Assembly (NCBI GenBank): GCA_958295465.1
Contig: OY282353.1
Span: 496,001-560,000, forward strand
DNA length: 64,000 nt
Direction of reading: 5' to 3'
From: an uncultured Gammaproteobacteria bacterium
GTDB lineage: Bacteria > Pseudomonadota > Gammaproteobacteria > HK1
The first letter of the stretch is position 1; the number at the start of each line of letters is the position of its first letter. Position numbers and translations under genes: made by a program. This document shows positions 41,289 through 51,193 of the stretch, piece by piece. The notes beneath the pieces are model-generated. The model did not search any database and was not told the DNA's origin. It worked only from the letters and a program-made list of their open reading frames with translations.

Positions 41289-43211
41289 TCAGATGGCGGG
41301 AGCGCGCGTCAAGTGCACGTCGAGTTCCCGGCCGGGCATCAGTGGCTCATCCTTCGAAAGCCGGTTCCATTCGCGCAGGCTCGCCACGGAGACGCCGAAT
41401 CGCCGCGAGATCTCCCACAGTGAATCGCCGCGCTTGACCCGGTATCGAATGCTCTCGCCGTCTCCCGGAGATTTCGAGTACACGGCCGGAATCACGCGCA
41501 GCTTCTGACCGGGCTGCAGGATGGCGCTTTCGTTGATGCGATTGACCTCCGTGAGCCTGAGCACCGTGGTTCCGTGCCGTCTGGCGATGGCGGAGAGTGT
41601 ATCTCCGTGCTGGACCACGTGGATGACGGCCGCGGCCGATGGCGAAACCTCGAATGGTTCCGTTGCCGGTTCGGGAGGAGCGGCTCGCGGAGGCGCCGGG
41701 TTGCGGCGATACACCGTCAACCGTTGGCCGGGCTGGAGCTTCATCTTCGTCGACAGGCCGTTCCACGCCGCAAGCTGTCGCATATCCACACCGTGCCGGC
41801 GTGCGATCCGCCACAGGCTGTCCCCGCTGCGTACGCGGTGGATCGATTTCGCCGCGTCGCTCGCCACGCCGCGATCGAGCCGGGCTCGCATCGTGCTGCC
41901 GGGCCGCGATGCGTCGAGGGTTCCAATCGGGACCGGCACCATCAGATGGCGCCCGGCACGGATTCGATCCGAGGCAAGCCCGTTGATGTCCTTCAACACC
42001 GCGACGCTGGTCCCGTAACGGTTGGCGATGGCTCCGAGCGTGTCTCCGCGCACGATCTCGTACCGAATCCGGCGCAGGCGCTTGCCGGCCGGGAACTCCG
42101 CAAGCCTCGCTCTGAACCGCTCGACGGCGTGGGAGGGGAGCTGTAGCCGGTGCGGCCCCCCCGGATCGGTCGTCCGGCGCTTGAAGCCCGGATTGAGCCG
42201 GCGGATTTCATCGAAGGTGATGCCGGCGAGGTCTGCCGCGGCGCCGAGATCGATCTGGCCGTCGAGAGTGACCGGCTGAAAATACGAATGGTCGGGAATC
42301 GATTCGAGGACCACGCCGTAACGGTCCGGGTCCTCGACGATGGCGGCGATGGCGAGCAGACGGGATACGTGAGCCCGCGTTTCCCTAGGCAGCCTCAACG
42401 ACCAGACGTCCGCCGGCTTGCCTCGCGCACGATTCCGGGACATCGCACGCCTGACGTTGCCTTCTCCCCAGTTGTAGGCGGCGGCCGCGAGCAGCCGGTC
42501 TCCGTCGAAATCCTGCAGGAGCTTCGACAGGTAATCCAGCGCGGCGCGGGTTGACGCGACCACGTCGCGGCGCCCGTCGTACCACCAGTTCTGCTTGAGT
42601 CCGTACCGCTTTCCGGTCGATGGGATGAACTGCCACAGGCCCGCCGCGTCCGCCGGAGAATAGGCGAATACCCGGAACGCGCTCTCGACCACCGGCAACA
42701 GCGCGAATTCCATGGGCATGCCACGTTGCTCCACTTCGCGCACGATGTAGGCCAGGTACGGCCGGGCCCGTTGCGTCATGCGGTGCAGATATTCCGGGTG
42801 CTTTCCGTACCAGCCGATCGCGCGCTCGACTTGCGGGTGCACCGGACGCGGCAAGGACAATCCGTCGCGAATGCGTGCCCACGCGTCGCGGCTCCTTGCC
42901 GCATCCTCGCCGGGCCGCGGCCGCACCGACGGCGTCGCCGGATCGCCACCGGGCATGACGGATTCGGCCGGATTCATCGGAACTCGCGGCCGACCCGCGA
43001 TCGTTGCAACCGGGCTTGGCTTGCTCCGCGCCGCTTCGCTCGTCGTCGGATCCCGGTCGTTCCGCGCTCCCCGGGCCATGGTCTCTTCGGAGATCGCCCC
43101 CGCATCGACATCCGGCGCGGGCGGCCGTGAGGTGCAACCGGCCAGCACGATCGGCAAGGACAGGAGCGCGACCGGCAGCCATGCGCATACCCGGGTTCCG
43201 GGCCGGCGCAT
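41289..43211 (-). CDS. mltD: Membrane-bound lytic murein transglycosylase D with four LysM domains
   Basis: This 640-residue lipoprotein has a signal sequence ending in lipobox LAGC. A low-complexity linker follows, then the lysozyme-like domain with the catalytic glutamate in LPVVESAF and the segment AGLWQFIPSTG. Four LysM repeats follow, starting near YEIVRGDTL, HRVRSGDSL, HVVQHGDTL and YRVKRGDSL. It cleaves peptidoglycan glycan strands at the outer membrane. The start ATG 43211 fits the signal peptide; 43268 would add 19 residues. E. coli MltD carries fewer LysM copies. It is divergent from the methyltransferase gene; gloB, often nearby, is absent. Confidence 0.93.
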   Translation of the reverse strand: MRRPGTRVCAWLPVALLSLPIVLAGCTSRPPAPDVDAGAISEETMARGARNDRDPTTSEAARSKPSPVATIAGRPRVPMNPAESVMPGGDPATPSVRPRPGEDAARSRDAWARIRDGLSLPRPVHPQVERAIGWYGKHPEYLHRMTQRARPYLAYIVREVEQRGMPMEFALLPVVESAFRVFAYSPADAAGLWQFIPSTGKRYGLKQNWWYDGRRDVVASTRAALDYLSKLLQDFDGDRLLAAAAYNWGEGNVRRAMSRNRARGKPADVWSLRLPRETRAHVSRLLAIAAIVEDPDRYGVVLESIPDHSYFQPVTLDGQIDLGAAADLAGITFDEIRRLNPGFKRRTTDPGGPHRLQLPSHAVERFRARLAEFPAGKRLRRIRYEIVRGDTLGAIANRYGTSVAVLKDINGLASDRIRAGRHLMVPVPIGTLDASRPGSTMRARLDRGVASDAAKSIHRVRSGDSLWRIARRHGVDMRQLAAWNGLSTKMKLQPGQRLTVYRRNPAPPRAAPPEPATEPFEVSPSAAAVIHVVQHGDTLSAIARRHGTTVLRLTEVNRINESAILQPGQKLRVIPAVYSKSPGDGESIRYRVKRGDSLWEISRRFGVSVASLREWNRLSKDEPLMPGRELDVHLTRAPAI

Positions 43212-43401
43212 GGAGTGGCTCCGAATGGTGGACGCCACGTGATCGGGCGTGCCGGCTCCGGGCGTCATAAGATGGTCAGGAGGCTGCGCGGATGGTGCGT
43301 AATGCTATGGAGCGACGCCGGTCCGGTCAAGGTCGGGACAGGAAGGATTCGTGCCCGGCGGCAGGCGTGGCGGACCGATTTTGCCGCATAATGGCGCGGT
43401 G

Positions 43402-44187
43402 ATGAATGGGACTGCGGACATCATCCGCCCGTGGGGCCGGCACGTGGCGTCACCGCTGCGTTCCGGCCTGTCGCAGTGGATGCGAAGCCCCGCGGGTGTC
43501 GATCTGCTCCGGATGGAGGTCGAGCGCGTGCATGCCGCGGTCGGCAACCTGTTCGGATACCACTGCCTCCAGGTCGGGGACCTCGCGGGCGAGGATCTGC
43601 TGAGCGCGAGCCGCATCATCGGCCGCACCGTCGTCGACATCGATGGCGGAGCGTCGCGGGATCCGTATCCACTGGTGAGCGGAGCCGCGACGTCGCTGCC
43701 GATCGACTCGCATGCAGTGGACGTGGTCGTCCTGCCTCATGTTCTCGAATTCGAATCACGGCCCCACGAGGCGCTCAGGGAGGCGTCCCGCGTGCTCGTG
43801 CCGGAAGGCAGCCTCGTCATCCTGGGGTTCAATCCGGTGAGCATCATCGGGCTGCGGCGGGTCCTGAAGTATCGTGCAGAGGCTGCCCCGTGGTGCGGCA
43901 CCTACTTCGGGGCCGGACGCTTGCGTGACTGGCTCACCTTGCTCGGATTCGACATCACCGATCAACGTTCCTGTTTCGCGTCAGGACACGGGACCCGCGG
44001 CGCCCGGCGGCGTGGCATTCGATCCTTCGTCGAATGGATCCCTCCCGCACTCGCGAGTGCGAGGCTCATTCTCGCGAAGAAGCGCGTCAACGCGATGTTG
44101 CCGTTGCGCTCGCGCTGGAAGCCGAGTCGGCGGCTCGCCGGGGTGGGACTCGCGGGTACGTCGGCGAGGACCGCCGGCGGTGAATGA
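43402..44187 (+). CDS. SAM-dependent methyltransferase (class I) upstream of rnhA
   Basis: The 261-residue protein lacks a strong GxGxG but has the fold's later motifs: [22 protein letters not shown] and [19 protein letters not shown]. Such methyltransferases are regular neighbours of rnhA-dnaQ in gammaproteobacteria; the substrate is unknown. The start may be ATG 43402. Its stop overlaps the rnhA start by eight bases, indicating a methyltransferase-rnhA-dnaQ operon. Confidence 0.82.
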   Translation: MNGTADIIRPWGRHVASPLRSGLSQWMRSPAGVDLLRMEVERVHAAVGNLFGYHCLQVGDLAGEDLLSASRIIGRTVVDIDGGASRDPYPLVSGAATSLPIDSHAVDVVVLPHVLEFESRPHEALREASRVLVPEGSLVILGFNPVSIIGLRRVLKYRAEAAPWCGTYFGAGRLRDWLTLLGFDITDQRSCFASGHGTRGARRRGIRSFVEWIPPALASARLILAKKRVNAMLPLRSRWKPSRRLAGVGLAGTSARTAGGE

Positions 44188-44620
44188 CGTGGTCGAGATT
44201 TTCACCGACGGCGCCTGCCGCGGAAATCCCGGCCCCGGAGGCTGGGGAGCGGTGCTGCGCTATGACGGGCATGAGAAGCTGCTGTGCGGCAGGTCGAGCG
44301 ATACGACGAACAATCGAATGGAGCTCACCGCCGCGATCGAAGCGCTCGATGCGTTGCGCCGGCCGTGCCGGGTCAGACTCAGCACCGACTCGACCTACGT
44401 GAAGAACGGGATCACGCAATGGATCACGGGGTGGAAACGCAAGAGCTGGAAGACCCGGAACGGCAAGCCCGTGAAGAACGTCGATTTGTGGCGGCGACTC
44501 GATCGGGCCGCATCGCCGCACCAGGTCGAGTGGGTGTGGGTCAGAGGTCACGCCGGCCACGAGGACAACGAGAGGGCGGATGCGCTTGCCCGCTCCGCCA
44601 TCGAGGAACGATCATCGTGA
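44180..44620 (+). CDS. rnhA: Ribonuclease HI
   Basis: RNase HI removes RNA from RNA-DNA hybrids. The 146 residues carry the catalytic acids in [20 protein letters not shown] and ERADALA, plus the basic handle region [17 protein letters not shown]. The start is GTG 44180, because no in-frame ATG precedes the conserved FTDGAC segment. It overlaps the genes on both sides, so translation is likely coupled. Confidence 0.95.
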   Translation: MNDVVEIFTDGACRGNPGPGGWGAVLRYDGHEKLLCGRSSDTTNNRMELTAAIEALDALRRPCRVRLSTDSTYVKNGITQWITGWKRKSWKTRNGKPVKNVDLWRRLDRAASPHQVEWVWVRGHAGHEDNERADALARSAIEERSS

Positions 44621-45339
44621 GGCAGGTGGTCCTCGATACGGAGACGACGGGTCTCGAGCCCGAGCTGGGGCACAGGATCATCGAGATCGGTGGAGTCGAG
44701 CTGGTGAATCGCCGCCTGACCGGCCAGCGACTGCATTACTACCTGCAACCGGATCGGGAGATCGACGACGGCGCGCGCGAGGTGCACGGCATCACGCGCG
44801 AGTTCCTGCAGGACAAGCCCCGGTTCGCCGAGGTCCACGCGGATATCCTGTCGTTCGTCTCCGGCGCCGAGGTCATCATCCACAACGCCCCGTTCGACGT
44901 GGCGTTCATCGACAGCGAGCTCGCGCGGCTCGGCGGCCCGGACCTCCGGCTCGAGAACCACTGCCGGATCCTGGACAGCCTCGCGCTGGCGCGCCAGCTT
45001 CACCCCGGGCAGCGCAACAGTCTCGATGCGCTGTGCAAGCGCTACGAGATCGACAATTCGGCGCGCGAGCTTCATGGCGCCCTCCTCGACGCCGAGATCC
45101 TCGCCGACGTGTACCTGGCGATGACCGGCGGCCAGGCGGAGCTGGTGCTCGGCGACGCCGGCGAGGCCGCGGCGGCCACGAGCACCTCGCACGGCGGCGC
45201 ACGCCGGGCAAGAAGGAGGGGCTTGATTTCGGTGATGCGAGCGAGCCGGGAAGAGATCGAAGCCCATGCAAGCCAGCTCGCCCGCATCGACGAGAAAAGC
45301 GGCGGGCGGTGCCTGTGGCTGCAGCTCGAAGGCGGATGA
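44617..45339 (+). CDS. dnaQ: DNA polymerase III epsilon subunit (3'-5' exonuclease)
   Basis: The 240-residue proofreading subunit has Exo[10 protein letters not shown], Exo[12 protein letters not shown] and Exo[11 protein letters not shown], giving the DEDDh set. The C-terminal segment after about 180 tethers it to the alpha subunit in relatives. GTG 44617 overlaps the rnhA stop as GTGA. This is the reverse of the divergent rnhA/dnaQ arrangement in E. coli but common in other gammaproteobacteria. Confidence 0.95.
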   Translation: MRQVVLDTETTGLEPELGHRIIEIGGVELVNRRLTGQRLHYYLQPDREIDDGAREVHGITREFLQDKPRFAEVHADILSFVSGAEVIIHNAPFDVAFIDSELARLGGPDLRLENHCRILDSLALARQLHPGQRNSLDALCKRYEIDNSARELHGALLDAEILADVYLAMTGGQAELVLGDAGEAAAATSTSHGGARRARRRGLISVMRASREEIEAHASQLARIDEKSGGRCLWLQLEGG

Positions 45340-45463
45340 ACCGCCTGCCGCGCATGGCATTTCAGACGGGATCCGGCGTAGAATCGGCGAACGCTCTCCG
45401 TGCGTCTCCGGGGCCGGAGGGCACGGCGTTTCGAAGATCACCAGACCAGCGATGGAGGGGAGC

Positions 45464-45541
45464 ATGAATCCGTTGGACAGCATTACCGGAACCATCGTCA
45501 GCGGCGTCATCCTGGCGTTGATCCTGGCCGCGCTGTTTTGA
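45464..45541 (+). CDS. 25-residue single-span membrane peptide
   Basis: ATG 45464 has an excellent GGAGGGG ribosome site. The peptide is MNPLDSITG followed by a 16-residue hydrophobic helix to the end. It lies just upstream of the PuuD-like membrane gene, which has its own strong GGAGG. Size, ribosome site and hydrophobicity support a real small membrane protein. Function unknown. Confidence 0.55.
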   Translation: MNPLDSITGTIVSGVILALILAALF

Positions 45542-45603
45542 ATCCTGACGAACGGTAGCGGATCGATGAGGATGACTGGGACGGACTTCTAGGAGGTCGG
45601 ACT

Positions 45604-46110
45604 ATGGATGTTCTCGTGCTGGCGATTGAGCGGTGGGCCCACTTTCTCTCCGGCGTGACGTGGATCGGGCTGCTCTATTACTTCAATTTCGTCCAGGTTC
45701 CCGCGATTGCCGCGGCGAATGCGGACAAGGACGGCCCCGGGCCGGCCGCGATCAACAAGTACGTCGCGCCGAAGGCACTTCTGTGGTTTCGCTGGAGCGC
45801 GGTGGTGACGTGGCTCTCGGGGGCGGCTCTACTGGAAAGCTCTCCGCATCTGAGCTTGGCGGACGCCTTCATGCTGCAAGGCGCCAGCCAGGTGATCGGA
45901 GTAGGCGCGTGGCTCGGAACCATCATGCTGTTCAACGTCTGGGTCCTGATCTGGCCGAACCAGAAGAAGGTCCTCGGCATCGTCTCCGCGACCGACGAGG
46001 AGAAGAACCGGGCACGCCGGGTCGCGTTGCTCGCTTCACGGACGAACACGATGCTGTCGATCCCGATGTTGCTGTTCATGGGGGCGTCTGCTCACGGCCT
46101 GCCCTACTGA
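45604..46110 (+). CDS. Membrane protein like the N-terminal domain of urate hydroxylase PuuD
   Basis: The 168 residues begin RWAHFLSGVTWIGLLYYFNFVQ and contain helices near 5-27, 58-78 and 95-115. WLGTIMLFNVWVLIWPNQKKVLG follows, then a final short helix. This is the membrane half of PuuD-type proteins, without the cytochrome c tail. The full enzyme oxidises urate; whether this stand-alone membrane domain does so is unclear. GGAGG precedes ATG 45604. It is probably co-expressed with the 25-residue peptide upstream. Confidence 0.75.
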   Translation: MDVLVLAIERWAHFLSGVTWIGLLYYFNFVQVPAIAAANADKDGPGPAAINKYVAPKALLWFRWSAVVTWLSGAALLESSPHLSLADAFMLQGASQVIGVGAWLGTIMLFNVWVLIWPNQKKVLGIVSATDEEKNRARRVALLASRTNTMLSIPMLLFMGASAHGLPY

Positions 46111-46607
46111 ACGAGGTGGCTGCAAGGTTCCGATGCGGCCGGCCGCCGCGTTCTGCCGGACGTTCCGGGGCCGCGGTGGCGGTCCGGCAAGGCCTGTGAG
46201 CATCGGGAACGTCAACGTCGGGTACCGCGGCCTGCATGCCGGTGCGCACTGCCCTGCACCGGCGAGGCGGAGGCTCATCGAGCGGGGGGACCGGCTCGAC
46301 ATGGGTCGGACCGGGAGCTCGTCATCGCAGCATCCTCCGCACGTAACGTCTCGCAACTCGACTCTCGGCCGGAGAGCCGCGCCTGTCGTGGGCTCGACGT
46401 AGCTGTTCCCGGATGCGTTCTCGACGCTGCGGGAAGACGGGGACGTGTGTACCACGTGGCCGGACTCGTTCGGTGACGGCGACGCCGGCGGACAGCGCCG
46501 GTGTTCTCCGGGTTCTTGGTTCACAACGCATACCTCGCCCGCACCGTCAATCATGAACGTCACCGGCTCCCCTTCCTCCATGCCGACTTCGAGCGCCGGA
46601 TCCCGTG
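46111..46607. other. Long intergenic region without a supported gene
   Basis: About 497 bases between the PuuD-like gene and surE. Open frames on the minus strand lack ribosome sites and recognisable motifs. A GC-rich inverted repeat near 46480-46505 (GCCGGCGGACAGCGCCGG) is the only structure seen. Confidence 0.35.
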
Positions 46608-47363
46608 ATGAGAATCCTGCTCAGCAATGACGACGGCTATCTGGCCCCCGGGCTGCGATGCCTCGCCGATACCCTGGCTTCGCTCGGGGAGGTCATCGTC
46701 GTCGCGCCGGACCGCGACCGTAGCGGAGCGAGCAATTCACTGTCCCTGAGGGCGCCCATTCGTCCCCGCACCGCCGAGAACGGATTCATCTACGTCGATG
46801 GGACACCGACCGACTGCGTACACTTGGCGGTCACCGGCTTGCTGGACCCGGAGCCCGACATCGTCGTGTCCGGGATCAACGCGGGCGCCAACCTCGGTGA
46901 GGACGTGATCTACTCGGGAACCGTGGCGGCCGCGATGGAAGGACGGTTGCTGGGGCTCACCGCCATCGCGGTCTCGCTCGCGTCCCGGCGCTGCCGCTAT
47001 TTCGACACCGCGGCCGAAGTGGCGGGTCGGCTCGTCGAGCGGCTCGTCGAGCGCCCGCTGGACTCGAACGTGATACTGAACGTGAACGTCCCGGACGTCG
47101 CGGTCGATGCATTGCGTGGATTCCGCGCCACGAGGCTCGGGCACCGGCACCGGGCGGAACCGGTCATTCGCATGAGCGATCCGCGCGGGGAATCCATCTA
47201 CTGGGTGGGACCTTCCGGAGCCGAGCAGGACGCGGGCCCCGGAACCGATTTCGATGCGCTGCGCGCCGGTTTCGTATCCGTGACTCCCCTGCACGTGGAT
47301 CTCACGCGGCACCAGACTTTGAGACCGGCCGAGCGCTGGCTTTCGGAGATCGAGCTGCCGTGA
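46608..47363 (+). CDS. surE: 5'/3'-nucleotidase SurE
   Basis: SurE is a metal-dependent nucleoside monophosphatase linked to stationary-phase survival. The 251 residues begin [10 protein letters not shown], where the paired aspartates bind metal. They carry [19 protein letters not shown], the family active-site loop. ATG 46608 is preferred over an adjacent GTG. It starts the surE-pcm-nlpD series, with the pcm frame beginning right at its stop. Confidence 0.95.
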   Translation: MRILLSNDDGYLAPGLRCLADTLASLGEVIVVAPDRDRSGASNSLSLRAPIRPRTAENGFIYVDGTPTDCVHLAVTGLLDPEPDIVVSGINAGANLGEDVIYSGTVAAAMEGRLLGLTAIAVSLASRRCRYFDTAAEVAGRLVERLVERPLDSNVILNVNVPDVAVDALRGFRATRLGHRHRAEPVIRMSDPRGESIYWVGPSGAEQDAGPGTDFDALRAGFVSVTPLHVDLTRHQTLRPAERWLSEIELP

Positions 47364-47386
47364 TCGCCAGGTTCGAAGGGTCCGGC

Positions 47387-48019
47387 ATGACGTCGATGCG
47401 TACGCGTGAGCGCCTCGTGTCCCGCCTGCGTGATGAAGGGATCACCGACGAAAACGTGCTTGACGCCATTCGCAACGTGCCGCGCCACATCTTCGTCGAC
47501 GAGGCCCTCGACAGTCGCGCCTACGAAGACGTTGCGCTTCCGATCGGCATGGGGCAGACGATCTCGCAGCCGTACATCGTGGCCTTGATGACGCAGACCA
47601 CCATAGCCGCTCCACGGCCATCGAACGTATTGGAGATCGGGACCGGCTGCGGATACCAGACCGCGGTGCTCGCGTCTCTCGTCACGCGCGTGTACACCGT
47701 GGAACGGATCGAATTGCTGCTCACCCGGGCGCGCCGGCGGCTGCGTGCGCTGGAGGTGGACAACGTATGGTACAAGCACGATGACGGCAACGCCGGCTGG
47801 GCCGAGTGCGGTCCGTTCGATGCGGTGCTCGTCACGGCCGCTCCTGCCCGCCTCCCGGAGAAGCTTGTCGAACAGCTTGCCGTGGATGGACGGCTCGTGA
47901 TCCCCATAGGGGATTCCCGCCGGCAGTGGCTGAAGGTGTTCACACGTACCGAATCCGGGGTGAACGAAGGCACGATTGCCGACGTGAGCTTCGTTCCGAT
48001 GCTCAGGGGCAGGGAGTGA
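47387..48019 (+). CDS. pcm: Protein-L-isoaspartate O-methyltransferase
   Basis: Pcm repairs isoaspartyl residues in aged proteins. The 210 residues include GQTISQPYIVALM and the SAM motif VLEIGTGCGYQTAVLA. ATG 47387 (MTSMRTRERLV) with GAAGG upstream matches the family start. A GTG at 47360 overlapping the surE stop would add nine residues. It overlaps nlpD downstream. Confidence 0.94.
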   Translation: MTSMRTRERLVSRLRDEGITDENVLDAIRNVPRHIFVDEALDSRAYEDVALPIGMGQTISQPYIVALMTQTTIAAPRPSNVLEIGTGCGYQTAVLASLVTRVYTVERIELLLTRARRRLRALEVDNVWYKHDDGNAGWAECGPFDAVLVTAAPARLPEKLVEQLAVDGRLVIPIGDSRRQWLKVFTRTESGVNEGTIADVSFVPMLRGRE

Positions 48020-48981
48020 CGGTCGCCTTCGGGCTTCGGTGTGCAATGCGAGCCGCGGCGGTGGCCGGTGCGTTTGCACGGGGCGCCGCCGTCGCGTTTC
48101 TGCTCGCGGGCCTCGCGGGACTCGTCGCCGGATGCGGCGGTGGTGGCGGCGTCATCGCGCCGGTGCAATCGCCGGTTGAACCCGCAATACCGGGCAAGGC
48201 GCGCGAGTATCTGGTGGGCAGGGAGGACACGGTCTACTCGATCGCCTGGCGTCTCGGCGTCGACTACCGCGTGCTCGCCGGAGTCAACTCGATTCGCGAA
48301 CCCTTCACGATCTATCCGGGCCAGCGCCTCCTCATTCCGGAACCGGGCGACGTCGTGCCGCCGGACCCGAGCCCGGCGCCGGCCGAACCGGCCTCGCAGA
48401 GCCCGGATCCGAGCCCCGCCCCGGCCGCGCAAGGTGACGTCTCGACCCAGGGAATCGACACGCCTCCGGTGCCGGTGGTTACGCCGCTGCCCCCCTCATC
48501 CCCCGAGCCGAAGCCTTCGACGGCGCCGCCGCGCAAGGCCGCGGCAGAGGCGGCGGGGCAGCCACCCCCCCCTCCGCCGAAACCTGCCGCGCAACCCCCG
48601 CTCGCGGCCAGGACGGTGGCGGGATTGAGCTGGACGTGGCCGACGAAGGGCAAGACGATCGGGAGTTTCGGACGCGGCGGCAACAAGGGACTCGACATCG
48701 AAGGCGCACTCGAGCAACCCATCCATGCCGCAGCGCCCGGGCGGGTCGTCTACGCGGGCAGTGGGCTCATCGGATATGGGAAGCTCGTCATCGTCAAACA
48801 CAACAGCCGTCTTCTGAGTGCCTATGCCCACAACGAGAGGCTTCACGTCGGGGAGGGCGATGAAGTGACCGGCAGCCAGCGTATCGCCGACATGGGGCGT
48901 TCGGGCAAGGGACGGGTCATGCTGCACTTCGAGATACGGCGTGACGGAAAGCCCGTCGATCCACTTGGATTCCTGCCCTGA
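48016..48981 (+). CDS. nlpD: NlpD-like lipoprotein, LysM plus degenerate LytM (amidase activator)
   Basis: The 321-residue lipoprotein has a hydrophobic signal ending GLVAGC, a LysM domain (REYLVGREDTVYSIAWRLGV) and a proline-rich linker. The C-terminal M23-like domain (GLDIEGALEQPIHAAAPGRV, then YAHNERLHV) lacks the zinc histidine: GNKGLD replaces the active H-x3-D. This is the NlpD-type catalytically dead form that activates cell-wall amidases at division. GTG 48016 with AGGGG upstream overlaps pcm; ATG 48046 is an alternative. rpoS, which usually follows, is not here. Confidence 0.92.
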   Translation: MTVAFGLRCAMRAAAVAGAFARGAAVAFLLAGLAGLVAGCGGGGGVIAPVQSPVEPAIPGKAREYLVGREDTVYSIAWRLGVDYRVLAGVNSIREPFTIYPGQRLLIPEPGDVVPPDPSPAPAEPASQSPDPSPAPAAQGDVSTQGIDTPPVPVVTPLPPSSPEPKPSTAPPRKAAAEAAGQPPPPPPKPAAQPPLAARTVAGLSWTWPTKGKTIGSFGRGGNKGLDIEGALEQPIHAAAPGRVVYAGSGLIGYGKLVIVKHNSRLLSAYAHNERLHVGEGDEVTGSQRIADMGRSGKGRVMLHFEIRRDGKPVDPLGFLP

Positions 48982-49030
48982 CGGTATTCATGGGAGAGGC
49001 GGCGGAAGCGTCCTCACCGGGAGGAAGCTC

Positions 49031-49073
49031 TCGATGGCGCTCCCCTACTCGATGGCGCTCCCCTACTCGATGG
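49031..49073. repeat. 18-bp tandem repeat at the 3' end of the Mth938-domain gene
   Basis: TCGATGGCGCTCCCCTAC occurs at 49031-49048 and 49049-49066, with a partial third copy from 49067. On the minus strand the unit carries the stop codon (ATCGAGTAG), so the gene's last codons and stop are duplicated beyond its end. Confidence 0.85.
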
Positions 49074-49440
49074 GCAGCAGCAGCGCTACGACCCGGCGCC
49101 CTTCCGCGCCGAGGATGTTGCAGGTGCGGCAGGCCGCGGCGGTCGACATGATCTCGACCCCGATACCGTCTTGCATCAATGGGGCGACAAGCCCGTGCGG
49201 CGGGAAAACGTGACGTGCGCCCGTGCCGATGATGACGACTTCCGGGTCCTGTTCCCGAAGCCGTTGAATCGTGGCGACGCTCAGATCGCCGGGCCTGCGC
49301 TCCTCGCAGTCCGTTGCCGGCACGCCCTGGCCGAGCAGTACCGTTCCCGTGAACGTGGACCCGTCCACGGTCACGAATCCGGGGCCGTATGCGGTGATCC
49401 GATGTCCACCGGCGGCGGTATGGTCCGAATGGAGCTTCAT
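49063..49440 (-). CDS. Mth938/NDUFAF3-domain protein
   Basis: The 125 residues show the domain's pattern: ITAYGPGFVTVDG, PEVVIIGTGARHVFPP and a GIGVEIMSTAAACRTCNIL segment with a CRTC pair. The mitochondrial relative helps assemble complex I; bacterial members are uncharacterised. AAGGGG precedes ATG 49440. It is convergent with nlpD, occupying the place where rpoS is normally found. Confidence 0.85.
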   Translation of the reverse strand: MKLHSDHTAAGGHRITAYGPGFVTVDGSTFTGTVLLGQGVPATDCEERRPGDLSVATIQRLREQDPEVVIIGTGARHVFPPHGLVAPLMQDGIGVEIMSTAAACRTCNILGAEGRRVVALLLPIE

Positions 49441-49732
49441 GGCAACCCCTTGTCCGATCGGTCAGGCCCCGCTCGATCAGGCATGGTACCGCGCTCGGGA
49501 GGACGAGGACACGGCTCGACGGAGCGCCGTCGCCGTATACTCCACCGAGAGCGGCTCCCGGTTCGATGGCCGCGGCATTCGTCGTCATGCGTTCATCCTT
49601 CCTTTCAGAGGAAAGGACTCGGAGGGCATGGGGCAGAGAGCGCACGAGTGAAGCCGTCGCGAGGTGACGGACTTCCACCGGTGCATGTCCGGAGGTCAAG
49701 CTGAATCCAGTCATCCAGTGGGAGGATACGGT

Positions 49733-50392
49733 ATGCGGGTCGTTCTCCTTGGCGGGCCGGGCGCCGGAAAGGGCACCCAGGCCGCATTCATCACCGGACG
49801 TTACGGAATACCCCAGATATCGACGGGTGACATGCTCCGTGCGGCGATACGCTCCGGCAGCGAGCTCGGTGCAGGGGCAAGGATCCTGATGGATGCGGGA
49901 CGTCTCGTTCCCGACGAGATCATCGTCGGCCTGGTGGAGGAACGTATCGCGGCCGACGACTGTGCGAACGGATTCCTGCTCGACGGCTTTCCTCGCACGA
50001 TTCCCCAGGCGGAGGTCATGCGCGCGCGAGGAATACGCATCGATGCAGTGGTCGAAATCACCGTCCCCGACGAGAACGTCATCGAACGCATGGGTGGACG
50101 TCGCGTGCATCCGGGTTCGGGAAGAACGTATCACGCGCGATTCAATCCGCCGGTAACGGAAGGACTCGACGACGTGACCGGAGAGCCTCTGGTGCAACGG
50201 GACGACGATCGGGAATCGACGGTGCGGCACCGGCTCGAGATCTATCGTGAGCAGACCGCGCCGATCATCGAATATTACGAGCAGTGGGAGAAGGACGATC
50301 CGTGTTCGGCGCCACGGGTGTCACGCGTCGATGGTCTCGGCATGCTCGACGACGTCCGCGAGAGGGTGTTCGCGGCGCTCGACCCCGGGTGA
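49733..50392 (+). CDS. adk: Adenylate kinase
   Basis: The 219-residue kinase balances ATP, ADP and AMP. It has P-loop [10 protein letters not shown], the AMP-binding segment [19 protein letters not shown] and a long LID domain beginning [19 protein letters not shown] precedes ATG 49733. The upstream 49441-49732 region contains a TATACT hexamer at 49536-49541 that may be its -10; the -35 is poor. Confidence 0.96.
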   Translation: MRVVLLGGPGAGKGTQAAFITGRYGIPQISTGDMLRAAIRSGSELGAGARILMDAGRLVPDEIIVGLVEERIAADDCANGFLLDGFPRTIPQAEVMRARGIRIDAVVEITVPDENVIERMGGRRVHPGSGRTYHARFNPPVTEGLDDVTGEPLVQRDDDRESTVRHRLEIYREQTAPIIEYYEQWEKDDPCSAPRVSRVDGLGMLDDVRERVFAALDPG

Positions 50393-50614
50393 CGGACACC
50401 CGTGCGGCAGGCCGAGACGATTTACGTCATGTCCGGTTTTCAGGGCGATGGCGCGGGTCTTCGTGGTCCCGGCCCGCAGCCGTGAAGGTACGCCGGCGTC
50501 GTCGGTGGCGAAACGGGCCTGGCGGCTCCGCCCGCGTCCGCCGCGAATTGCCAGAGTCGGATGATGATGGAACACTTGGTGCACATCTCCCGGAAGTGAT
50601 CTCCGAGATACGCG

Positions 50615-51103
50615 ATGATCGACGAAGACGGATTCAGGCCCAACGTGGGGATCATCGTTCACAACGATGCGGGCCGCGTGCTCTGGGCGCGCCGTATAGG
50701 CCAGGATGCATGGCAGTTCCCGCAAGGCGGCATCAAGGCCTACGAGTCGCCGGTCGATGCCCTGTATCGAGAACTCCGGGAAGAGCTCGGACTGTCACCG
50801 GGCCATGTCGAACTCATCGGCCAGACGCGCGACTGGCTTCGTTATCGTCTGCCCCGGCGATACATCCGGCGCAGGCCCGGCACCATCTGTATCGGGCAGA
50901 AGCAGCGATGGTTTCTGCTGCGCCTGCTCGGGGACGAAGACGACGTGCAGGTCGACGCGAGCGAGCAACCGGAGTTCGACCACTGGAAGTGGGTCAACTA
51001 CTGGCACCCGACGCGCGAAGTCGTGTTCTTCAAGCGCGGCGTCTACCGCCGCGCGTTGAAAGAGCTTGCTCCACTCCTCTATCACGGGCTCACCTGCGGC
51101 TGA
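50615..51103 (+). CDS. rppH: RNA pyrophosphohydrolase
   Basis: RppH removes pyrophosphate from the 5' end of mRNA, starting decay. The 162-residue protein begins [15 protein letters not shown] and contains the Nudix box starting [17 protein letters not shown] and ending REELGL. WQFPQGG and HWKWVNYW are also typical. The interval 50393-50614 between adk and rppH holds nothing convincing. Confidence 0.94.
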   Translation: MIDEDGFRPNVGIIVHNDAGRVLWARRIGQDAWQFPQGGIKAYESPVDALYRELREELGLSPGHVELIGQTRDWLRYRLPRRYIRRRPGTICIGQKQRWFLLRLLGDEDDVQVDASEQPEFDHWKWVNYWHPTREVVFFKRGVYRRALKELAPLLYHGLTCG

Positions 51104-51193
51104 CGACTTGGAGCGCTCGCGTCGTCGAAAAGGTGTGATGAAGAATGACGTGCTTCGAAAACCTTTCAATATCAGCCGATTACGCGTGAGGTT

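Noticed and set aside
46036..46581. 181-codon minus-strand frame upstream of surE
   Set aside because: No ribosome site or recognisable motif, and it runs into the PuuD-like gene.
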